In this document: positions 30,514 to 43,734 of the stretch, piece after piece
Position numbering within the stretch: the stretch's first letter is position 1
How the letters are laid out: every line of letters starts with the position of its first letter
Assembly (NCBI RefSeq): GCF_030272615.1
Contig: NC_081409.1
Span: 874,936,594-874,996,593 of the forward strand
Direction of reading: 5' to 3'
Length of the DNA: 60,000 nucleotides
Source: Cryptomeria japonica
Taxonomy: Eukaryota; Streptophyta; Pinopsida; Cupressales; Cupressaceae
Made by a program: the position numbers and the translations under genes
Notes under the pieces: generated by a model
Database searches by the model: none
The model's input: the letters and a program-made list of their open reading frames with translations, nothing else
What the model was told of the DNA's origin: nothing

Positions 30514-32126
30514 TATTGGTATTTGGCATAACGGATGTAAATGAGGTGATGCAGTTGAAGATGGATGACTGCACCTATAAAGGATAGAAGTCTATGTGTG
30601 ATGAAGAGATTGAGATTCTATGACTAGATGACATGATCAGTTATTTGTGTTGTCATTGATGGCAACTGATGTCAAATAATGTTCCTGGTGTTTCTTTTGT
30701 CATCTAACTAATTTGGTTTACCCGAAGACAGGGTTTACCGGTAGAGAACTAAAGTCTATGAAATAGGACTTTAACCGGTAAAGCAGAGATGTTTTGATTG
30801 AATCATTCGATGGGCGATGATTGGTGATTTGAGGTTTAGATAGTGAACTTGTATCATGGAAAGGTGTATCTGACCAAAACTGGAACTTGTGAAGATTACC
30901 GGAAGGCATGTTTCAAATTTTTGATGAAGTTTTGCTAAGGTTTTAGTTGGGTTTAAGACCGGTGAAGAAATCATCAAACCGATAATGATTTCTGTTGTGA
31001 TGGTGATTGATGGAAAGTCTACATGAAGTTGGTCACATAGCACAACCCGCGTGAAAATATTTAATTATTATTTTGGCCTAATTCAAGGAATAATTTCTTG
31101 GGAATCGGTGAAACGCTTAGTAGAGTGTTTTGAGGGTTTGACTTTGGTACAGATCATATTTTTGTAATGGGTTACGATCAACCAACTATTGATATTGCAT
31201 TGTAATTTTTTGTAACGATCTATATATTGATCTGTGATTATCTCTTATGATTTGAATTGCAAATTCATGAAGTAATTAGGGTTTAGTGGCCAACCTAGTT
31301 GAGATGGCTATTTACTATGACACAGTTGATGTTTTTGATGGTGTTGGTCTTAGAGAATGTGTTAAGCCATCCAAGTGAAGTGTGAGATTTGCTTGAGAGT
31401 TGTAGAGTGTTGAGTATAACTGGATATGATCAAGCAAATAGAGAAGTGCAAGTAACAAATCATTTTCTTACTATTGTTCCCTAACAAGTGATGCAGGTTA
31501 AATCCTCTCACGAGCTTGATCCTAATATATCATCAAGCTCCTAATCAGGCTGCTAGACAAATCCCTTAACCGGGTGACTCCTAACAAGGTCTACTCCTAA
31601 CCGAGATAAGATCCTAACATGGCATACTTCAAAAGAGTAAAAATATTTGTGGGTGCCAACTCCCACCATGGTTTTTCCCTATTTGGGTTTCCACGCCAAA
31701 AACTTATGGTGTTCATGTGTAGAATTTTTTTCATGCGATGTTCTTGTTTATGTTTCATTTCATGCATTATTCTGAGACACCGGTTATGATGTTTTATCAG
31801 AATATTATCAAATTTTATCGATACTGATATGTGTTGGTAGAGAAAGTGTCTTGATTTGATTGATGAGGATATAGAGTTGGTAAATGATCAAATATATATG
31901 ATTGCTTTGGTGGTGAAAGTATTAGTAAATGTGGTAAATGACTTGATTAATGTGTTAAGAAAATGTGATAAAGAAGTTGTTAGATCTGATTAAAGAAGTT
32001 GAGATATTTGTTAAATGCTTTCAGATCTTAGATAAGTTTGTTTTTGCCTTTAAAGTTTTTGTTGGTCTTAATATTGACTCACCCCCCCCTCCTCTCCGTA
32101 TTGACCAGATCCTCATAGGATTAATA
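30514..32126 (+). repeat. 5' LTR of copia element
   Basis: 1613 bp. Lacks 77 bp present in the 3' LTR (46680-46756); the missing piece is flanked by the direct repeat GTTAAATCC, so a short-repeat deletion is likely. Contains many 'ctcctaacnngg' motifs (31500-31625) and the hairpin CATGG...CCACG (31677-31695). Confidence 0.92.
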
Positions 32127-32128
32127 AT

Positions 32129-32140
32129 TGGTATCAAAGC
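32129..32140 (+). other. Primer-binding site (tRNA-Met type)
   Basis: TGGTATCAAAGC, two bases after the LTR end, close to the canonical plant copia site TGGTATCAGAGC. Confidence 0.85.
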
Positions 32141-32200
32141 TTTGGTCCTTTATGTGCACAAAGCCTAACCTCTTTAGGAAAAGATTCTAAGGAAGTCAAG

Positions 32201-35200
32201 ATGATGAACAAAGAGGGTCCTAAGTTCAACAAGGATAACTACAAGATCTAGAAAGACAGAATGAAGATCTACATCAAAGGTCTTGGTGCACAATATTGGA
32301 AGCAAGTTGAAACAACATATGTCGCTCCTACCACTACTCCCTTTACACAGGATGAACTCATAAAGAAGCAAGATAACATGCAAGCCCTAGAATATATTGT
32401 AAGTACTTTATCTAATTCAGAATATATTGATGTTCAAGGATTAGAAATTGTAGGTGAGGTTTGAGAAAAGTTAGAGACAATCTATGGAGGAGATGAGCAT
32501 GTTCAAAGAGCCAAAAAGGAAAGCTTGAGAGGAAAGTTAGATGACATGAGAATGCTTGAAGGATAAAATATTGCACAGTATACTCAGAGAATCAAAGAAG
32601 TTGTTGGTGGCATAAAGAGTGTAGGAGGTAAAATAGAAGATGATGCAATAGTAAGTAAAATGCTCATAACTCTTCAACCTCGGTATGTTATACGAGTATC
32701 GGCAATCCAAGAACTTAGATCTATTTCAAAGGATAAGGTAAATGTTGATTCATTGATTGATAAGCTCACATCTTTTGAGTTAAATAGTTTTGACAATAGT
32801 GTGACAATATCTATTGAATCTTCCTTTAAATCTTCTATTACTGGTTCATCTGCTAGAAAAGGAAAAGATATATGTCAAAATCATGAGTGTGGGACAAGTC
32901 ATGGAAGTAACCAAGGAAATGAAGACAATGAAGATCAAGTGATGGAACTTGAGGCACTGTTAGCAAAGAGATTTCCAAGAGGCACTAGTAAGTATAAGGA
33001 AGCTACCATTGAAGTGTTTCTCTTGTAGTAAAATTGGCCATATTGCTGCTAACTTCCTTAACATCGATAAGAAAGAGAAGTTTAGAAGATTCAAAAGAAA
33101 GGGCAAGAAACATTGTTATGTTGCAGTAGATGAAGGTGTGACCGATGAGGAGTCAGAAGAAGAAGATGACAATGAATAAATTGTGTTTGTAGCCGTGAAG
33201 GAGGAACTATCTGATGAAAAGGCACTAGTATCTCATATGGAGAATAGTGATGAATGGATTATAGACAGTGGCTGCTCACACCACATGACCGGAGATAAAA
33301 GTAAGTTCATAACCCTTAACGAATTTGATGGAGGTGTTGTTAGATTTGGAAATAACTCTCCTTGCATGGTGAAAGGTAAAGGTTCAATTTCTCTAAATGG
33401 GAAGAGTAATGTTGATGATGTGTTTTGGGTTGATGGTCTTAAGCATAATCTTTTAAGTGTTGGTCAGCTCAATGATAAAGGTTATTTACTTGAGTTTAAA
33501 AGTGGAGTCTGCAGAATTCTTGGAGGTAATGGTGAACTGATTGCTACTGGGAAGCAAACTAGAGGTAACTTATTCTATTTGAATATCAATATTAATAATT
33601 GTCTAGTTGCAAGAATGGAAGACAGTTGGTTATGGCATAAAAGATGTTGTCATGTTAATTTTGATAATTTGGTTAAGATAAGAAAGTCAAGTGTTGTAGG
33701 AGGATTACCCCAACTTGTTAAACCGGATAGTGTGATATGCAAAGATTGTCAAATCGTTAAGATGACCTCTATTTCTTTCAAGAACAAGAATTGTATTTCT
33801 GAGAATGTTTTAGATTTGGTACATACTAATCTCTATGGCCCTATGAGAACAAAGAGTTATTACGATGATAGGTATTTCATGATCTTCATCAATGACTATT
33901 CTAAAATGATGTGGGTGACATTTTTGAGAGAGAAATCAGAAGCATTTAGTAAATTTAAATCATTTAAAGTTGTGGTTGAGAAGGTAATCGGTAAGAACTT
34001 GAAGTGTTTAAGATCAGACCATGGAGGTGACTTCACATCTTATGAATTTGTTAAGTATTGTGATGAATGGGGTATAAAGAGATAGATGTCTTCTCTGAGG
34101 ACACCACAATAGAATGGCATTGCAGAAAGGATGAACAGAACAATAGTTGAAGCTACAAGAACCATGTTATTGCAGGGTAATGTATCCAAAATGTTTTGGA
34201 GAGAAGAGGACAGTACTATTGTATACACTCTAAACTGGGTACTAGTAAAGAGAGGTAACAATAAGACACCCTATGAGCTATGGTGTGAAAAAAACCCTTG
34301 TGTAAGTTATTTTAAAATTTTTGGAAGTCAATGTTTTATTAAGAGATATAACTGCACTGAGAAATTTGATGCAAAATCTAATGAGGGAATTTTTCTTGGT
34401 TACTCTTCTAAGAGTAAGGCATATAAATGTTACAATAAGAGAACTAAGAAAATTGTTGAAAGTGCTAATGTAAATTTTGATGATCTATCTGATAAGTCTG
34501 AAGGTACAAGTAGATTAGAACCTGAAAAGGATGATAACGAGGAAAATTTTGTGATCATTGAACAGGAGGCAAAGATTAATGAAGAATCGGTAATTGCATA
34601 ACTAGATTCTCAACCAGTAAGCAATGACAATGAGCAAGAAGATGAAGAACCTGGTGTAGAAGATGGAAAACCAAAACAGGCAATACCTAGATATGTTAGA
34701 CTGAACCATTCACAAGAGCAAATAATTGGTGATAAGAATGCATGTGTGCAAACTAGGAGAAATATCTGAGAGAACTCATGTTTGATATCTACAATTAAAC
34801 CCAAGACAGTTAAGGAAGCACTAAAGGATGACAATTGGGTGAAATCAATGAATGAAGAATTAGATCAAATTTAGAAGAATTAGACATGGTCACTTGTTCC
34901 TAGACCGGAGGATAAGAATGTAATTGGAACAAAATAGGTCTTTACGAATAAATTAGATGAAGAAGGAAGAATTGTAAGAAACAAGGTGAGGTTAGTCTAC
35001 AAAGGGTATGCTCAAGAAGAAGGTGAAGATTATGGTGAAACATTTGCACTTAGTGCTAGATTAGAAGGAGTAAGGATGTTGCTAGCATTTGCTCCATATA
35101 AAGGATTCAAAGTTTATCAAATGGATGTCAAATCAGCCTTTCTAAATGGTATTCTAGAAGAAAAAGTATACATTGAATAGCCAGATGGATTTTCCTTGAT

Positions 35201-36040
35201 CGATGATAAGGACATGGTGTGTAAATTGCACAAAGCACTATATGGTCTAAAAAAGGCACCGAGAGCATGGTATGAGAGATTACTTGCACATTTGATCAAA
35301 ATTAGATTCCAATGTACCAGTGAGGACAACAACATTTATTTAAAGACCGATGGAGACAAGATGCTAATAGCAGAAGTGTTTTTAGATGACATAATTTTTG
35401 GTAGAAATGATGATATGTGTATGGACTTTGCTGATATAATGAAAAAAGAATTTGAAATATCTCTAATCAATGAAAGAAAGTTCTTTATAGGCTTACAGGT
35501 CAAACAACTAGATGGTGCTATTTTTATTTGTCAAACCAAGTATATCAAAGAGGTGTTGAAGACTTTTGTCATGGAAGACTTCAAATTTGTAGAAACACAG
35601 ATGGTGATACACTGCAAGTTGTCAAAAGAAGATGATTCCCCTGTTGTTAGTGAAAAAGAGCAGATATATGATTGGCAAGCTACACTATATTGTCCATAGT
35701 ATATCAAACATTGCTAATGCTATTGGATTAGTATCTATATTTCAAAAAGAGCCTAAGGAGAGTCACACGGTGGTTGTGAAGATAATTTTTCAATATCTCA
35801 AAGGCACAGTAGACTATGGTTTATGGTATCCCTATAAAGGAGATTTTACTTTGGATGTCTTTACTGATGCTAATTGGGCAGGTAATGTGAACGATCAGAA
35901 AATCACAACCAGTGGAGCTTTTCTACTTGGAGGAAGATTAGTGGCACGGAAAAGCAAGAAACAAACTTGTGTTTCTCAATCTACAGCTGAAGCAGAGTAT
36001 GTAGTTGCATCCATGAATTGCACACAGGCAATATGGATGA
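32201..36040 (+). pseudogene. Copia Gag-Pol polyprotein, 5' portion
   Basis: ATG ATG at 32201. Gag follows ('YIKGLGAQYW', 'EKLETIYGG'), then knuckle 'CFSCSKIGH' after a frameshift near 33000. Protease 'WIIDSGCSHHMTG' near 33257. Integrase from about 33825: the first catalytic position is N in 'LVHTNLYGP' (33828-33830) where D is usual, while 'RSDHGGD' (34017) and 'GIAERMN' (34124) are kept. RT 'MDVKSAFLNG' near 35121, 'LYGLKKAPRAWY' near 35240 and FLDD near 35379-35390. RNase H 'TDANWAGN' near 35863. At least ten internal stops and a frameshift near 35660. Several stops fit W-to-TAG/TGA or Q-to-TAG. Not functional. Confidence 0.9.
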
Positions 36041-37229
36041 TGTTAAAAAGTTCAAATAACCAGAAGACAACTGAGAGGGGGGTGATGAATCGGCTGTCAC
36101 AGATTACCAGAACATTTATCAATTAAAACTTTAATACCATAACCCAAAACATTAACGCCAGAATGCTTAAACCAAATACTAGAATAGTAGTTCAACCAAT
36201 TAAGCATAAACAATAATCAGAGAATAAATGCCATCCACATCACACCAAGATTTATACATGGAAAACCCAGTAAAGGGAAAAACCATGGTGGGAAGCCTAC
36301 CCACAGTCAGATAATACTTCTGCAATAAGGATGTGAATTACACTTGAGGGGCTTGCACTTGTAGCAAGGCCAACAACCTAGAGTGCATTGCTCATCACAA
36401 AAGGAGCCTCACTAACTACATAGAAATCCATACTACAATCTGAAAGAATGAATGAACTGCAAAGATAGCATCTCCTATGCCTGAGTACAGTTCTGGTTAA
36501 GCTCAATAATGGTGGACTAAATCCTCTTGCATAAACCCAACTCGATCTCCAATGATTGACCAAATCCTTTGCTTGAATGATATTATATTATTCACACATT
36601 ACATATCCATATCCCATTCCATGATGATCTACAATGAGATCTTACATCATATATATACAAACCCTCAACCATAAACAATAAACCAATTACATAATTAAAA
36701 AACATGTCGGCCTTAAACCAAACAAATAATATCCAACTCATAAGACATATCGAGAACACATCGAGAGGTCCAATCCACATGTTATATTAAGTCAGTCCAT
36801 AACCTAGATCAACCAGGACCCAATATTTAGGTCCACATGATAAAGCAATGATCCAAATCTGCCAAGTCTCGAACATGATCACCATCAGAATCCTAAATCC
36901 ATACCAGAAGTTGCACCAACACCACTTATGCACATCATCAAAGCTCTTCAACAAAGCTCTTGTGGTGAAACCCTCACTAGAACCACAAACGAAGCTTCCA
37001 AGCAAACAGGATAGCATCCGATCTCTAGACCAAAACCAATTGATTGAATATGAACATGAGTAAGCCAATTTCATAACCAAATCATACTGGAGCATACCGG
37101 ATCATGTCAGATCCAAACCAACTAGAAACCACACAACCTACCAAGACCAAAAGGGTGCCGGTAAAGCATCCAAAACAGGTAGTGTTGACATCAATGAAAC
37201 ACATAATCAATTCCTCCAAATGGCCAACA
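36041..37229 (-). repeat. 3' LTR of nested copia element
   Basis: On the minus strand it begins TGTTGGCCATTTGG (37229) and ends near 36041. Homologous to 41814-43037. Contains minus-strand TATATATA near 36648-36658 and a CATGG...CCATG hairpin (36257-36287). Confidence 0.9.
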
Positions 37230-37640
37230 ATCTCCCCGTTTGGCATTGATGGAAACATTAGATGTGAAAAACATCTAAGTACCAAGAAATGTCAAACAAG
37301 TCTCCCCCAATGGAAGACAACCAACACTCTCCCACTCAAAGATATAGCAATGAAGTTCTAAAACAAAGACCAAACTCCCCCTTTGAATAATATCTCTGTA
37401 AAGATCCGAATTACACATATATCCCTCCCCATAATGTATACAACTCCTTAAGTTTTTCACATCAATATCTCTCCCCCTTTGACATCAATGCCATAAATCT
37501 GACATAAATATCAAAGCAAAAACATAAATCACTGAATCACAAAGCTAACTACTCCCCCTGAGTAGTAGCATCCCCACATCAGTGTCAGAATAAATAATAT
37601 CTCTGATAATGCATACCGGACTAACGCCAAAAAGCATCAA

Positions 37641-40600
37641 TCAATTCTCTGTTGGAGGGGAAGAAACCCCTAACCCGTCTCTCAGGTACTCAAATAGTTC
37701 TTTAGGAAAATATTTAGTGAAAATATCTGCAATTTTCTCTTTAGTGCTCACATAAACTAGTCTAACTTCATTTTATTCCACCTTCTTCTTCAAAAAGTTA
37801 TACTTGATAGATATGTGCTTTTTCTTAGAGTGAAATACCAGATTCTTTGATATGTCAATAGCAGCAGAGTTATCACAGTGAATAACTATTGGTCTAGTGC
37901 AATACACTTTGATATCCTTCAAAATTTCCTTCATCCATAGAACCTATGTATAGTTAGTAGCAGCAACAACATACTCAGCTTCAACAGTAGATAAAGAAGT
38001 ACATGACAGTTTCTTGTTGATCCATGAAACCAACTTCTTTCCAAGAACGAAATCTCCACCGGAAATACTTTTTCAGTCATCAACATCACCAGCCCAATAT
38101 ACATCTGTATATCCACATAAAGTAAATTCATCATCCTTAGGGTACCACAAACCATATTCTGATGTACCTTGTAAGTATCTAAAAATTAGTTTTACAGCAC
38201 TCATGATTTTCTCTAGGATCACTCTGAAATCTAGATGCAATACAAACAACGTTCATTATGTTAGGCCTAGTCTGAGTGAAATAAAGCAGACCTCCAATCA
38301 TAGATTTGTATCTTGTAGGATTTACCAGTGCAGAAACATCTTTCCTTGTCAATTTATCACTTGTAACCATAGGAGAAAATTTCCATTTCCCCAATCATAG
38401 ACATTTCAAATTCCTTCTCCATATTCTTAGAAAATTCCATGCATAACTTATCTTCACCTCCAAAAATGATGTCATCAACAAATACTTCAATAATCAGTAT
38501 ATCATCATTAGTGACCTTATAATATAAATTACTGTCAGCATTACCTTTAGTAAAACCAAACTCCAAAAGATATTTATCCAACCTCGCATACCAACCTCTA
38601 GGTGCCTATTCCAATCCATATAAAGCTTTCCTTAACTTGCAAACCATGTTTGTATCATCTGAAAGTGAAAAAGGATCAAGTTGCTCAATATAAACTTCCT
38701 CATCAAGATCCCCATTCAAAAATGCACACTTAACATCCATCTGATAAACCTTGTAGTTTTTATGGGTAGCTTAGGGAAGAAATAATCTTACAGCTTCAAT
38801 CCTAGCTACAGGTGCAAAAGTATCACCATAATCAATTCCTTCCTTCTAAGAATATCCTTTACAAACCAATCTAGCCTTGTTCCTTACAACTTGACCATCC
38901 TCATTCAATTTATTCCTAAAAATCCATTTAGTTTCAATAACATTCTTATTTTTAGGCTGGGGAACTAAAGTCCATATGTTATTATTTTCAATTTGATCTA
39001 ATTCTTCTTCCATAGCTTTCAACCAACATTTATCTTTACATGATTCAATTACTAATACCGGTTCAACTTGAGAAATTAAACATACCTCATTAGTTTCCAG
39101 TCTTCTTCTTGTCATCACTCCATTGTTCTTATCCACAATGATATGATCTTCTAAATGATTCAATCTTACATACCTAGGAGTCTTTTGTCTCTCTATTCCT
39201 CTTCCTAGTTCTTCAGTTACTGTTGAATTTTTTGATACTACCAGAGTAACTAGTTCAACATTTTGTACCGGTAAAGATGCTACCGGTTCAGATATATTCA
39301 TTTCCACTGTCGGTTCTTGCTCATAAACTTTGATTTGACTTATATTCAGCTCATCTACCTTGACATTAGCACTCTCCACAATTCTCTGCAATCTCTTGTT
39401 ATAAAATCTATATGCTTTGCTTTCATTAGAATAACCAATAAATATGCCTTCATCACATCTAGGATCAAATTTTCCAATGATATCATCTCTCCTGATATAA
39501 CATTTACTACCAAATATTTTTAAATACTTAATTGTAGGTGTATTGCCAAACCATAATTCATAAGGTGTCTTTCTGGTTTCTCCTTTGATATGTACTTTGT
39601 TGAATGTATATTTTTTTGTGCTCACTGCTTCTCTCTAGTAGATATGAGGTAGACTAGCTTCCATCATCATTGTTCTAGCAACATCCAAGATAGTTATGTT
39701 CTTCCTTTCCACAACTCCATTCTGTTGAGGTGTCCGCAGATCTGAAAATTATTTCCTTACACCATGCTTCTAACAAAAGTTATTAAACTCGCCAGATGTG
39801 AATTCTCCACCATGATCTGACCTCAAACATTTAATCTTCAATCTTGTCTATGTCTCAACTTTATCTTTAAATATTTTAAACTTTTCAAAAACCTCATATT
39901 TCTCCCTTAGAAAAGTAACCCAGATCATTCTAGAATAATCATCAATGATTAGCATGAAATATCTATCACCTTGAAAACTTTTAACTCTAGTAGGGTCACA
40001 CAAATTAGTATGAATAAGATCAAGAACATCATTAGATTTATCTTGTATACTCCTAAAAGAGGTTCTGACCTGTTTACCCATTTGACATTCTTTACATGCC
40101 GGATTATAGGGATTTACAATCTGAGGTCTATCTCTAACTACCTTAGTTGAATCCATCTTAATAATGCAATCAAAATTCACATGACGTAGCCTCTTATGCC
40201 ATAGACAACTCTCATCAATTTATGCAATCAAACATGTCTTCTCACCAAAATTCAAATGAAATATATTACCTTTTGTCTGTGTACCGGTTGCAATCTCCAA
40301 ACCAGATCTGTTAATGATTTTTCATTTTCCATCCTTGAATTGTAATTGAAATTTCTTATCAACCAATTATCCTACACTCAAAATATTATGCCTCAAACCT
40401 TCAACAAAATAAATATTATCAGTATTGTGCTTATCATCCAGTGATATAGTTCCTTTTCTTTTGATCATACATGCTTTGTCATCTCCAAATCTAACCAGAC
40501 CACCATCAAATTTTTGCAAAGATAGAAACTTCCCTTTATCTCCAGTCATATGATGTGAACAACCACTGTCAATTACCCATTCATCCTTGTCTTCAATTTT

Positions 40601-41755
40601 AGCAGCAAGTGCCTTCTCTTTAGGTACATTCTCTTCCAGTGCCAGAAAATCTTCCTTGATAGCCAGGAACACTCATTCCTTCCTATTGTCGGAACCACTA
40701 GTAGAGTCTTATGCTGGTTAATCATCAGAATCAGTAACACCTTCCTCATCTGCTATGTAGCATGATTTTTCTATGTTTTTCCTATACTTATACTTGTTAT
40801 GATATCCAAGGTTAGGCTTAAAATATCTTCTAACTCTTTCTTCAAATCTTGAATTCTTTTCAGGGCATCTAGATGCAAAATGACCAATCTTATTATAAGC
40901 AAAACATTTAAAAGGTGATTTTCCTTCATACTTACTTCCTACCGGTCCTCTAGGTACTCTTCTAGCAAATAGTGCTTCAAGTTGCTCAAACTCATCATCT
41001 TCTCTCTTCATTTCATCCATTTCCTTTGCATATAAAGCTTTCCAATCTTTCTTACCGATTGATGATGTAGATGCATGAAAAGAAGGTTCAGACTTTACAG
41101 CTCCAGAAGGTCCAAATTCTTCAAGCTCAAAAGTAGATAATTTCCCAACCAAGGTATCTTTGTTGACAAAAGTATTATCCATTGTTCTCAATTCATTAAT
41201 TATAGTAGCCTTCATCTTGTAAGTCGATGGTAGGTCTCTCAAAACTTTAGAAACTATTTCATCTTCACTTAGAGTTCCACCACATCATTGAATTTCCATT
41301 ATAATCTCATTTACCCTTTCTATGAATGCAGTAATCTTTTCATCTTCTTCCATCTTCAGGTTTTCATATCTCACTCGGTAACCATCAAGTTTAGCAATCT
41401 TCACAGTAGGGTCACCATCATTAAGAGTCTCCAATTTATCCCATATAGCCTTTCCAGATGATTTGTCGGTTAATCCCATTATTTGTTGATCAAAAAGTGC
41501 ACACAAGAGGGCTTCTCTTGCTCTACAATCATTCTCAAGATCCTTATCCAATTTTATCAAAGGAGGGTTGCTAGATGTCGGATTATGAGGTGTAACACCA
41601 TTCTGTGTGATCTCCCAAATCTCCTTACCAAGACATCTTAGATGAGTCTCCATCTGAATCTTCCATATTGTGTAATTTATTCCATCAAGCCTCGGAATAT
41701 CTTTTCTAATGATATCTCAAGATGAACTAGATGAACTTGAACTATTAGTCGCCAT
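37641..41755 (-). pseudogene. Copia Gag-Pol polyprotein of nested element
   Basis: Minus strand. ATG at 41755 opens 'MATNSSSS'; a stop comes after about 12 codons. Gag follows ('LGKEIWEITQNG', 'AIWDKLETLNDGD'). The knuckle 'CFAYNKIGHFASRC' (about 40880) has Tyr for the second Cys. Protease 'WVIDSGCSHHMTG' near 40540-40590. Integrase has N in 'LIHTNLCDP' (40004-40006) where D is usual; 'RSDHGGEF' and 'NGVVERKN' are kept. Then RT '[10 protein letters not shown]' near 38740, FVDD near 38475, and RNase H to TGA at 37641 ('CDNSAAIDISKN', 'KIADIFTK'). Several stops and frame breaks, including TAG in 'YGLE-stop-APRGWY', where the family has Q. Confidence 0.88.
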
Positions 41756-41813
41756 AGGATATTCCTCAAGCAGTTAAGCTTTCTGCAGAGAGGACCAGAA
41801 CTTTGATACAAAT

Positions 41814-43037
41814 TGTCAGACAAATCAAATAACCGAAAGACAACTGAGAGGGGGGCGGGTAAATCAGTTGTCACAGATTACCAAAACATTTATCAATTAA
41901 AACTTTAATATCGGAACCCAAAACATTAACACCAGAATGCTTAAACCAAATAATGGAATAGTAGTTAAACGAATTAAGCATAGACAATAATTAGAGAATA
42001 AATACCATCCACATGACACCAAGATTTATATGTGGAAAATATGGTAAAGGGAAAAACCATAGTGGGAAGCCTACCCTTAGTCAGATAATACTTTTTTAGT
42101 AAGTATGTGAATTACAATTGAGGGGCATGCACTTGCTGGAAGGCCAATAGCCTAGAGTGCACTACTCATCACAAAAGGAGTCTCACTGACTACATAGAAA
42201 TTCATACTACAATCTGGAAGAATGAATGAACTGCAAAGATAGCATCTCCTATGCCTGAGTACAGTTCTAGTTAAGCTCAATACTGGAGAACTAAATCCTC
42301 TTACATAAACCCAACTTGATCTCCAATGAATGATAAAATCCTCTTCCCGAATGATATTACATTATTTGCACATTACATATCCATATCCCATTTCATGATG
42401 ATCTACAATGAGATTTTACATCATATATATACAAACCTTCAACCATAAACAATCAAGTCGGCCACCAGACAATAAACCAATTACATAATTACAAAACATG
42501 TCGGCCTTAGACCAAACAAATAATATCAAACTCATAAGACATCCTAAAAACACATCGAGAGGTCCAATCCACATGTTACATTAAGCCGATCCATAATCTA
42601 GATCAACCGGGACCCAATATCTAGGTCCACACACTAAAGCAATGATCCCAATCCACCAAGTATTGAACATGATCACCATCAGCATCCTGAATCCATACCA
42701 AAAGTTGTACCAACACCACTTATGCATATCATCAAATATCTTCAACAAAGCTCTACCGGTGAAACCCTCGTCGGAACCATAAACCAAGCTTCCAAGCAAA
42801 CAGGATAGCATCCGATCACCAGACCAAAACCAACTAACTGAATATGAACATGAGTAAGCCAATTTCATAACCAAATCATACAGGAGCATATCGGATCATG
42901 TCAGATCCAAACCAACTAGAAACCACACAACCTACCAGGACCACAAGGGTGTCGGTAAAGCATCCAAAAAAACTAGTGTTGACATCAATGACAAAACATC
43001 AATGCAACACATAATCAATTCCTCCAAATGGCCAACA
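41814..43037 (-). repeat. 5' LTR of nested copia element
   Basis: Ends on the minus strand with GTCTGACA (41814), followed by PBS-like 'atttgtatcaaagttc'. Matches 36041-37229 except at the left terminus, where the other LTR has diverged. Followed by AATGA. Confidence 0.9.
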
Positions 43038-43042
43038 AATGA

Positions 43043-43388
43043 GACATGTGCTATAAGGATTAAAGATAGATATGTTTGACCCGTGACTATCTACTGTGAT
43101 AATACAAGTGCAATAAATATTTCTAAGAATCATGTACTTCATTCAAGAACCAAGCACATTGAATTTAAGTATCACTTCCTAAGGGAAAGAGTTCAAGAAA
43201 AAGAGGTGAAGATGGAATATGTGAAGAGTAAAGATCAGTTAGCTGATATATTTACTAAGCCCTTGCCGAAGGCTACCTTTGAGTTTCTTAGAGGTAAACT
43301 AGGGGTTAGACCCCTACACCAGAAGAACTGGAATGATGGAGATCCATCAATCATGTGGATTTCATGTTTATCTTTCACTAAGGATTGA
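43043..43388 (+). pseudogene. Copia RNase H, C-terminal portion (continuation)
   Basis: Resumes the host copia frame after the nested element: 'TIYCDNTSAINISKN' from about 43087, 'HSRTKHIEFKYHF' and 'KDQLADIFTKPLP', then TGA at 43388. A stop (TAA, where GAA would fit) and a frameshift occur between 43053 and 43086. These are the conserved final motifs of copia RNase H. Confidence 0.88.
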
Positions 43389-43734
43389 TGAAGGTGCAGG
43401 ATACTCCTTTGGGGGAGAAAGTCTGATGTAAAGTTTTGATTTAATGCTCTGTTATAATTTTTCTGATTTGAGTAGCAGGGATGATGGAAGAGGCAACAGC
43501 AGAATTGAAGACAAGTGATGCATTTACACTTTTGGCAATGTTGTCAAAGGGGGAGAAGAATAGAAATTAGATATGGAAGTTGAAGATCAAATTGAGAGAA
43601 GCATTGATTAAGGGGGAGATGACAAAAGGAGGAGAACTGATAGATGTTGTGATACCGGCAAGCAAGTTGTAGATGATGATGTTACTATGATTGTATATAT
43701 CATTGGTGTTGTCATCAATGTCAAAGGGAGAGAT
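43389..43734 (+). other. 3' non-coding region and PPT of copia element
   Basis: Purine-rich segments ('gggggagaaag', 'aagggggagatgac'), ending in the polypurine tract TCAAAGGGAGAGAT (about 43721-43734) that abuts the 3' LTR. Confidence 0.75.

Larger units (their letters stand above)
36041..43037 (-). mobile_element. Nested inverted Ty1/copia element
   Basis: Minus-strand element inserted in the RNase H codons of the host copia. LTRs 36041-37229 (3') and 41814-43037 (5'). Target duplication GATGA (36036-36040) and AATGA (43038-43042), one mismatch. Removing it rejoins '...QAIWM' to 'RHVL...' in the host frame, confirming the insertion point. Minus-strand PPT 'aaacggggagat' at about 37230-37245; PBS 'ttgtatcaaag' just inside the right LTR. 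Polyprotein 41755-37641. Confidence 0.92.

Noticed and set aside
36787-37095. 102-codon minus-strand frame, with a near-identical one at 42581-42889
   Set aside because: The two are the paired LTRs of the nested copia element; similarity reflects LTR identity, not a gene family.
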